NCBI GenBank assembly: GCA_017475185.1
Contig: JAFVGB010000012.1
Coordinates: 62,001-126,000, forward strand
Reading direction: 5' to 3'
Length of the DNA: 64,000 nucleotides
Source: Clostridia bacterium
GTDB lineage: Bacteria > Bacillota_A > Clostridia > TANB77 > CAG-508
Of the stretch, positions 59,954 through 64,000 are shown one piece after another; within the stretch, counting starts at the first letter, position 1, and each line of letters begins with the position of its first letter. Both the position numbers and the translations under genes were made by a program. The notes under the pieces were generated by a model. It had not been told where the DNA came from, searched no databases, and saw only the letters and a program-made list of their open reading frames with translations.

Positions 59954-61589
59954 AATGAACATTAAATATACTTCCGCCAACAAATTCTCTTAATAATGAA
60001 TTACTTGGTAAGTACTCTGCTGGAATTGATTCAAAATATCCAAGCATTCTATGTAATCTTTTAGCTTCTGAATATTCAGGATTAGTTTTATCTATTTCCT
60101 CTAATAATGGCATTGCATAATCTTTTAAAACTGCTAATTCATAAATCAATGAAGAATTAAACATACTATCTGCTTCTTCTTGGTATGGAAAAATATTTTT
60201 TTCTTCACCAGCAACAACTGAATCCCACATTTGTAATGTATGTATTGCTTTATATCCTCTAAATTGACTATCTCTTACCATTCTTCTTATTAATCTTGTG
60301 TCTGTTGTTGAAATTCTATTATGTTCATCAATATTTAAAACTGTAAGACAACTAATATAAATTTTATATTTTTGTTCTTTTGGAATTAGTGGAGTTAAAT
60401 TATCATTTAAGCAATGAATTCCTTCAATAACAAGCACTTCATCATCAGCTAATTTTAATTTATTTCCTTTATATCTTTTTGTTCCAACTTCAAAGTCAAA
60501 TGTTGGAATTTCAACTTCTTCTCCATTTAATAATCTCAATAAATGTTCATTAAATAATTTTACATCTATTGCTTCTAAACATTCGAAATTATAATTTCCA
60601 TTTTCATCTTTTGGATTTTGAGGTCTTTCAACAAAATAATTATCAACTGATATTGTGACTGGTTTTAATCCGTTTAATCTTAATTGAATTCCAAGTCTTT
60701 GTGCAAAAGTAGTTTTACCTGATGATGAAGGACCAGCTATTAAAACCATTTTTATTTTGTCATTTTTTACTATGTCATCAGCTATATTAGCAATTTTCTT
60801 TTCATGCAAAGCTTCATCTAATAGAATATAGTCCTTTATTTTTCCCTGTCTTGTAACTTCATTTAATTTTTGTACAGTTGGAACATCTAATACTCTATGT
60901 AAAACATCATATTCGTCTAATGTAGCTAATAATTTTTTATTTTCTTGAAATTCTGGTAATTTATTAATTTCTTTTCTACTTGGATATCTAACCAAAAATC
61001 CTCTGTGGTATTTGATTATTTCATATATTTTTAACTCGCCTGTTGATATTGGTAAAATGCCATAAAAATAATTGAAATAATTTTCACACCAATATAAACT
61101 TACTCTTTTTTTTGTATTTAGCTCTAATTGTAATTTTCCTTTTGTTGTTTTCTTTTCTTGATAAAATAATTGTGCATCCTCTTTTGTCATTGATTTTTTT
61201 TCTATTGGTAAATTTCTTGAAACTATTTCAGCAACTTTCTTATTTATTTGTTCAATCATTTCATCATTAATTTTCAAATTGTCGAATTCGCATAATAACG
61301 AATTTGATAGCTGATAATTAACTACCATGTTAGCTTCTGGATATAACTCTTCAATAGCCTTTCCTATAATAAAGAGCAAACCTTTTCTATATACTCTAAT
61401 TCCATCTTTATCACTAATATCTATTAAGCTTAAATTCCCATCTTCTTTTAAAACATAATTTAAACTTTTTATTTCATTATTAAATCTTGCAGCTATTGCT
61501 CCACTTTTTAATACCTCATCTTTTAAAACGTCTATAATTTTTGTACCATAATCTACATTTAATACATTACCATTATATTGTATTTGCAT
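59952..61589 (-). CDS. Uridine-kinase-like protein with TGS/ThrRS-like N-terminus
   Basis: A 545-residue protein. The N-terminus (about 1-70) resembles a TGS/ubiquitin-like fold and the next region resembles the threonyl-tRNA synthetase editing second-additional domain. The C-terminal half (about 260-545) is a P-loop kinase: Walker A GPSSSGKTTFAQRL, VDNYFVERP, FDFEVGTKRY, LVIEGIHCLND and RLIRRMVRD. This fusion (phosphoribulokinase/uridine kinase family) is widespread in Firmicutes and Thermotogae as a putative nucleoside kinase. A promoter candidate lies upstream and the gene is divergent from 61820. Confidence 0.9.
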   Translation of the reverse strand: MQIQYNGNVLNVDYGTKIIDVLKDEVLKSGAIAARFNNEIKSLNYVLKEDGNLSLIDISDKDGIRVYRKGLLFIIGKAIEELYPEANMVVNYQLSNSLLCEFDNLKINDEMIEQINKKVAEIVSRNLPIEKKSMTKEDAQLFYQEKKTTKGKLQLELNTKKRVSLYWCENYFNYFYGILPISTGELKIYEIIKYHRGFLVRYPSRKEINKLPEFQENKKLLATLDEYDVLHRVLDVPTVQKLNEVTRQGKIKDYILLDEALHEKKIANIADDIVKNDKIKMVLIAGPSSSGKTTFAQRLGIQLRLNGLKPVTISVDNYFVERPQNPKDENGNYNFECLEAIDVKLFNEHLLRLLNGEEVEIPTFDFEVGTKRYKGNKLKLADDEVLVIEGIHCLNDNLTPLIPKEQKYKIYISCLTVLNIDEHNRISTTDTRLIRRMVRDSQFRGYKAIHTLQMWDSVVAGEEKNIFPYQEEADSMFNSSLIYELAVLKDYAMPLLEEIDKTNPEYSEAKRLHRMLGYFESIPAEYLPSNSLLREFVGGSIFNVH

Positions 61590-61648
61590 TTTTAATCATT
61601 CCTCTCTTTTGTTACATAATATACTATAAATTTATGTCGATTACTTTA

Positions 61649-61678
61649 AAAATATCACAAATCTTGTATTAATGTCAA
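61649..61678 (-). promoter_or_regulatory. Candidate promoter of the kinase gene
   Basis: TTGACA (61673-61678), 18 bases, TATTTT (61649-61654) with TG before it on the minus strand, about 60 bases before the ATG. Confidence 0.5.
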
Positions 61679-61754
61679 CCATTACTATTTCTTGTAAATT
61701 CTTTACAATTGTAAGAATCTATCCAAAATTTTCGACAAAATTGTTCTATATTTC

Positions 61755-61783
61755 TTGACATTAAAATATACTTATATTATTAT
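61755..61783 (+). promoter_or_regulatory. Strong promoter of the zinc-ribbon gene
   Basis: TTGACA (61755-61760), 17 bases, TATTAT (61778-61783), then AAAGGAGGA before the ATG at 61820. Confidence 0.65.
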
Positions 61784-61819
61784 ATATATGTAAACCAAAA
61801 ATATAAAGGAGGATTTTTT

Positions 61820-62488
61820 ATGAGTAAGTTTTGTGAAAACTGCGGAGCAGAAATGGATGATAATCAAGTAGTTTGCCCAAACTGTGGAAATGGTGCAGAA
61901 GCTGAAAAAGCAACTGTTGTTGAAGAAACAGTTGAAGAAGTAAAAGAAACTACTACATCAAAAACATCTACTGCTAAATCTGATAATATCAAAAAAATAG
62001 GAATTATAGCTGGTATAGCTGTTGTTGCAGTAGCAATAATAGTTTTCATCGTTTCTTTAATTTCAGGTGGTTATAAAAACCCAATTAAAAATATGGTAAA
62101 AGGTATGAATAAAGCAGATGCTGATATATACTTAAAAGCATATCCTGATTTCTTAAAAATGGATAAAACAATTGATGATGATTACTTAAAAGAACAAAAG
62201 AAAGATGATGAAAAAACATATGGAGACAATGTTAAATATTCAGTAAAATTCTTAAAGAAAGAAAAAATTGAGAAAAAAGATTTAGAATATGTTGTTGACT
62301 ACGTAAAAGAAAAATATGATGAAAAAGTAAAAATTTCAAAAGGATTCAAAGTTAAAGTAGAACAACGTACTAAAGGAAAAGAAGATTATGACTATGGTAC
62401 AACAGATATGTACGTATACAAAATCGATGGAAAATGGTATAGATTATCAGTTTCTCCTGAAAGTGCAAAAAAATCTTTAGATAAATAA
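61820..62488 (+). CDS. Zinc-ribbon membrane protein with LKAYPDF domain
   Basis: A 222-residue protein: N-terminal zinc ribbon with Cys 5, 8, 19 and 22 (CENCG, CPNCG), an acidic/Thr-rich linker, one membrane helix (about 63-84), then an external domain (about 90-222) with NPIKNMVKGM, YLKAYPDFLK, LKKEKIEKKDLEYV, DEKVKISKGFKV and VYKIDGKWYRL. That domain is homologous to the lipoprotein at 58957. The ribbon is predicted inside and the domain outside. AAAGGAGG gives a strong start. The function is unknown; signal sensing across the membrane is one possibility. Confidence 0.88.
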   Translation: MSKFCENCGAEMDDNQVVCPNCGNGAEAEKATVVEETVEEVKETTTSKTSTAKSDNIKKIGIIAGIAVVAVAIIVFIVSLISGGYKNPIKNMVKGMNKADADIYLKAYPDFLKMDKTIDDDYLKEQKKDDEKTYGDNVKYSVKFLKKEKIEKKDLEYVVDYVKEKYDEKVKISKGFKVKVEQRTKGKEDYDYGTTDMYVYKIDGKWYRLSVSPESAKKSLDK

Positions 62489-62491
62489 AAT

Positions 62492-62523
62492 AAAAAAGAA
62501 CAACTTTAAAGTTGTTCTTTTTT
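62492..62523. terminator. Bidirectional terminator between zinc-ribbon gene and mutS
   Basis: A 32-base perfect palindrome (stem AAAAAAGAACAACTTT, 62492-62507 with 62508-62523) with T-runs on both outer sides; it overlaps the end of mutS. Confidence 0.9.
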
Positions 62524-64000
62524 TAACTCAATTTTTCTTTCATCTTAACAATAGTATTAAGTGCATCTATTGGTGTCAATTGATTTATATCAATCTTATC
62601 AAACTCACTTGCAACTTCTGCTAATTTGAAATTAAACATATCAACCTGCCCTGCAACTACTTTCTTACTTTCCTTTTCAATAACTCTATTGTTCAAAATA
62701 TTTCTTCTTTCCAAAGAACGTAGAATTTCATTAGCTTTCTTCGTAACATTTTGTGGAACACCCGCTAAACGTGCAACATGAACACCATAACTTTCATCAG
62801 TTCCACCTTTTACAATTTTTCTCAAGAAAATTATATCTTCTCCCTTTTCTTTTACAGCGATTGAGTAATTTTTTACACCATCTATTTTTTCTTCAAGTTC
62901 AGTTAATTCATGATAATGCGTTGCAAATAATGTCTTAGCACCACATAAATTTTTATCTGCAATATGTTCTGCAACAGCCCATGCAATAGATAATCCATCA
63001 TATGTTGATGTTCCTCTTCCAATTTCGTCTAAAATAACTAAACTATTTGATGTAGCTTCTTTAAGAATTGTTGCAACTTCCATCATTTCAACCATGAATG
63101 TACTTTGCCCCATTGATAAATCATCTGAAGCTCCAACTCTTGTAAATATTTTATCAACAACACCAATTCGTGCTTCTGATGCAGGAACATAACTTCCTAT
63201 TTGAGCCATTAATGTAATTAATGCTACTTGTCTCATATATGTTGATTTACCGGCCATATTTGGTCCTGTAATTATTGCCAAACGATTGCTAGACTTGTCT
63301 AGATAAGTATCATTTGGAACAAATTCGCCAGCTTGAGACATTTTTTCAATAACAGGGTGACGTCCGTCTTTTATATCTATAATCCCTTCATTATCAACCA
63401 CAGGTTTTACATAGTTCATATCTTCTGCAACTGTTGCAAATGACGTTAAAACATCTAAAGTTGCAACAATGTTTGATGTTTTTTGAATTCTCTGAATTTG
63501 TTTTTCAATTGATTCTCGAACATCTGTAAAAGCCTTATATTCCAAGTTTATTACCTTTTCCTCTGCCCCTAAAATCTGATTTTCCAAATTCTTAAGCTCT
63601 TCAGTTACATATCTTTCAGCATTTGTTAATGTTTGTTTTCTAATGTATCTATCTGGAACCATACCTAAATTAGATTTTGTAACTTCAATAAAATATCCGA
63701 AAACTTTATTAAATCCTACTTTTAATCCTTTAATTCCAGTTGCTTCTCTTTCTTTAGCTTCCAATTGAACAATCCATGTTTTTCCTTCAGTTGTAGCCTT
63801 TTTTAATTGGTCTATTTCAGGGTCGTATCCTAATTTGATAATTCCCCCCTCTTTCACACTAATTGGTGGTTCTTCTACAATAGATTTTTCAATTAATTCA
63901 TATACATCTTCTAAAACATCTAATTCCTCATATAATTCTCTCAACATTCCAGATTCAGTTTTAGATAGAATTTCTTTTACTTCTGGTAATTGTTTAACAG
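62523..64000 (-). CDS. mutS: DNA mismatch repair protein MutS, C-terminal part (cut by window edge)
   Basis: An open frame of about 491 codons runs from the right edge (no start in the window) to the stop at 62523. The sequence contains VKQLPEVKEIL, GLKVGFNKVFGYFIEVTKS, RHPVIEKM, Walker A GPNMAGKSTYMRQ, VGASDDLSMGQSTFMVEM, ILDEIGRGTSTYDGLSIAWA and FATHYHELTELE, which are the clamp and ATPase domains of MutS. It recognises mismatches and starts excision. The gene is convergent with the zinc-ribbon gene. A second ATG at 63947 inside the frame is internal and not the start. Confidence 0.95.
   Translation of the reverse strand, partial: VKQLPEVKEILSKTESGMLRELYEELDVLEDVYELIEKSIVEEPPISVKEGGIIKLGYDPEIDQLKKATTEGKTWIVQLEAKEREATGIKGLKVGFNKVFGYFIEVTKSNLGMVPDRYIRKQTLTNAERYVTEELKNLENQILGAEEKVINLEYKAFTDVRESIEKQIQRIQKTSNIVATLDVLTSFATVAEDMNYVKPVVDNEGIIDIKDGRHPVIEKMSQAGEFVPNDTYLDKSSNRLAIITGPNMAGKSTYMRQVALITLMAQIGSYVPASEARIGVVDKIFTRVGASDDLSMGQSTFMVEMMEVATILKEATSNSLVILDEIGRGTSTYDGLSIAWAVAEHIADKNLCGAKTLFATHYHELTELEEKIDGVKNYSIAVKEKGEDIIFLRKIVKGGTDESYGVHVARLAGVPQNVTKKANEILRSLERRNILNNRVIEKESKKVVAGQVDMFNFKLAEVASEFDKIDINQLTPIDALNTIVKMKEKLS

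Noticed and set aside
1..64000. Search for tRNA, rRNA or riboswitch-like G+C-rich islands
   Set aside because: The only stretches that stand out by base composition are the GGGGACGGTC repeats and terminator stems; no cloverleaf or known riboswitch core was recognised by eye. A covariance-model scan would be needed to exclude them.

Overview
The window is a strongly AT-rich piece of a Bacillota chromosome, most likely an uncultured gut-type Clostridia. The signs are AT-rich codons, strong AGGAGG-type ribosome binding sites, lipoprotein and S-layer-homology (SLH) surface proteins, an LCP protein and a VanZ protein. From base 1 to about 56.6 kb every recognisable gene lies on the minus strand, so the transcription order is right to left.

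Reading in that direction: the right end (57.5-64 kb) is housekeeping or accessory DNA: partial mutS, a zinc-ribbon membrane protein, a TGS-like/uridine-kinase-like protein, an RNHCP-domain protein, a lipoprotein and a Fic protein. An orphan plus-strand gene (56.86 kb) is divergent from the large glycan region. From 56.6 to 45.5 kb lies a compact, apparently complete Wzy-type polysaccharide operon: initiating sugar transferase, GT2, CDP-glycerol glycerophosphotransferase, TagD, GT4, hexapeptide acyltransferase, EpsG-like polymerase, GT2, pyruvyltransferase, Wzx flippase and a fused Wzz/BY-kinase-like protein. From 45.4 to 25.7 kb lies a cell-surface block with nine SLH proteins. Their partner domains are transglutaminase-like, amidase_3, BspA-type leucine-rich repeats, Big_2, a beta-helix, and an unrecognised module shared by three of them. 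Two membrane-glycosyltransferase plus polyprenyl-phosphate-glycosyltransferase pairs are interleaved in this block.

From 25.7 to 13.65 kb lies a second polysaccharide module: Alg14/Alg13-like pair, TupA-like ATP-grasp, GT4, pyruvyltransferase, F420-dehydrogenase-beta-like FeS protein, Wzy-like, Wzx, UDP-glucose dehydrogenase, DUF3048, VanZ and LCP. It ends at a strong terminator. From 13.57 kb to the left edge lies a third, glycosyltransferase-rich module: acyltransferase, a second Alg14/Alg13-like pair whose Alg13 half carries an apparent +1 frameshift, a duplicated DPM1-like GT2, rpiA under its own promoter, then nine further genes that are mostly GT2 and GT4 enzymes with one Wzy-like protein and one small coiled-coil protein.

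Together the genes look like a factory for several envelope glycans (pyruvylated, glycerophosphate-bearing, uronic-acid-bearing) plus the SLH proteins that would dock on such polymers. The most distinctive points are the SLH array next to two pyruvyltransferases, the shared unrecognised SLH-partner domain, a long inverted repeat lying on a strong promoter inside the SLH block, the split GGGGACGGTC repeat family, and a lipoprotein and a zinc-ribbon protein that share one extracytoplasmic domain. No tRNA, rRNA, CRISPR array or transposase gene was recognised.
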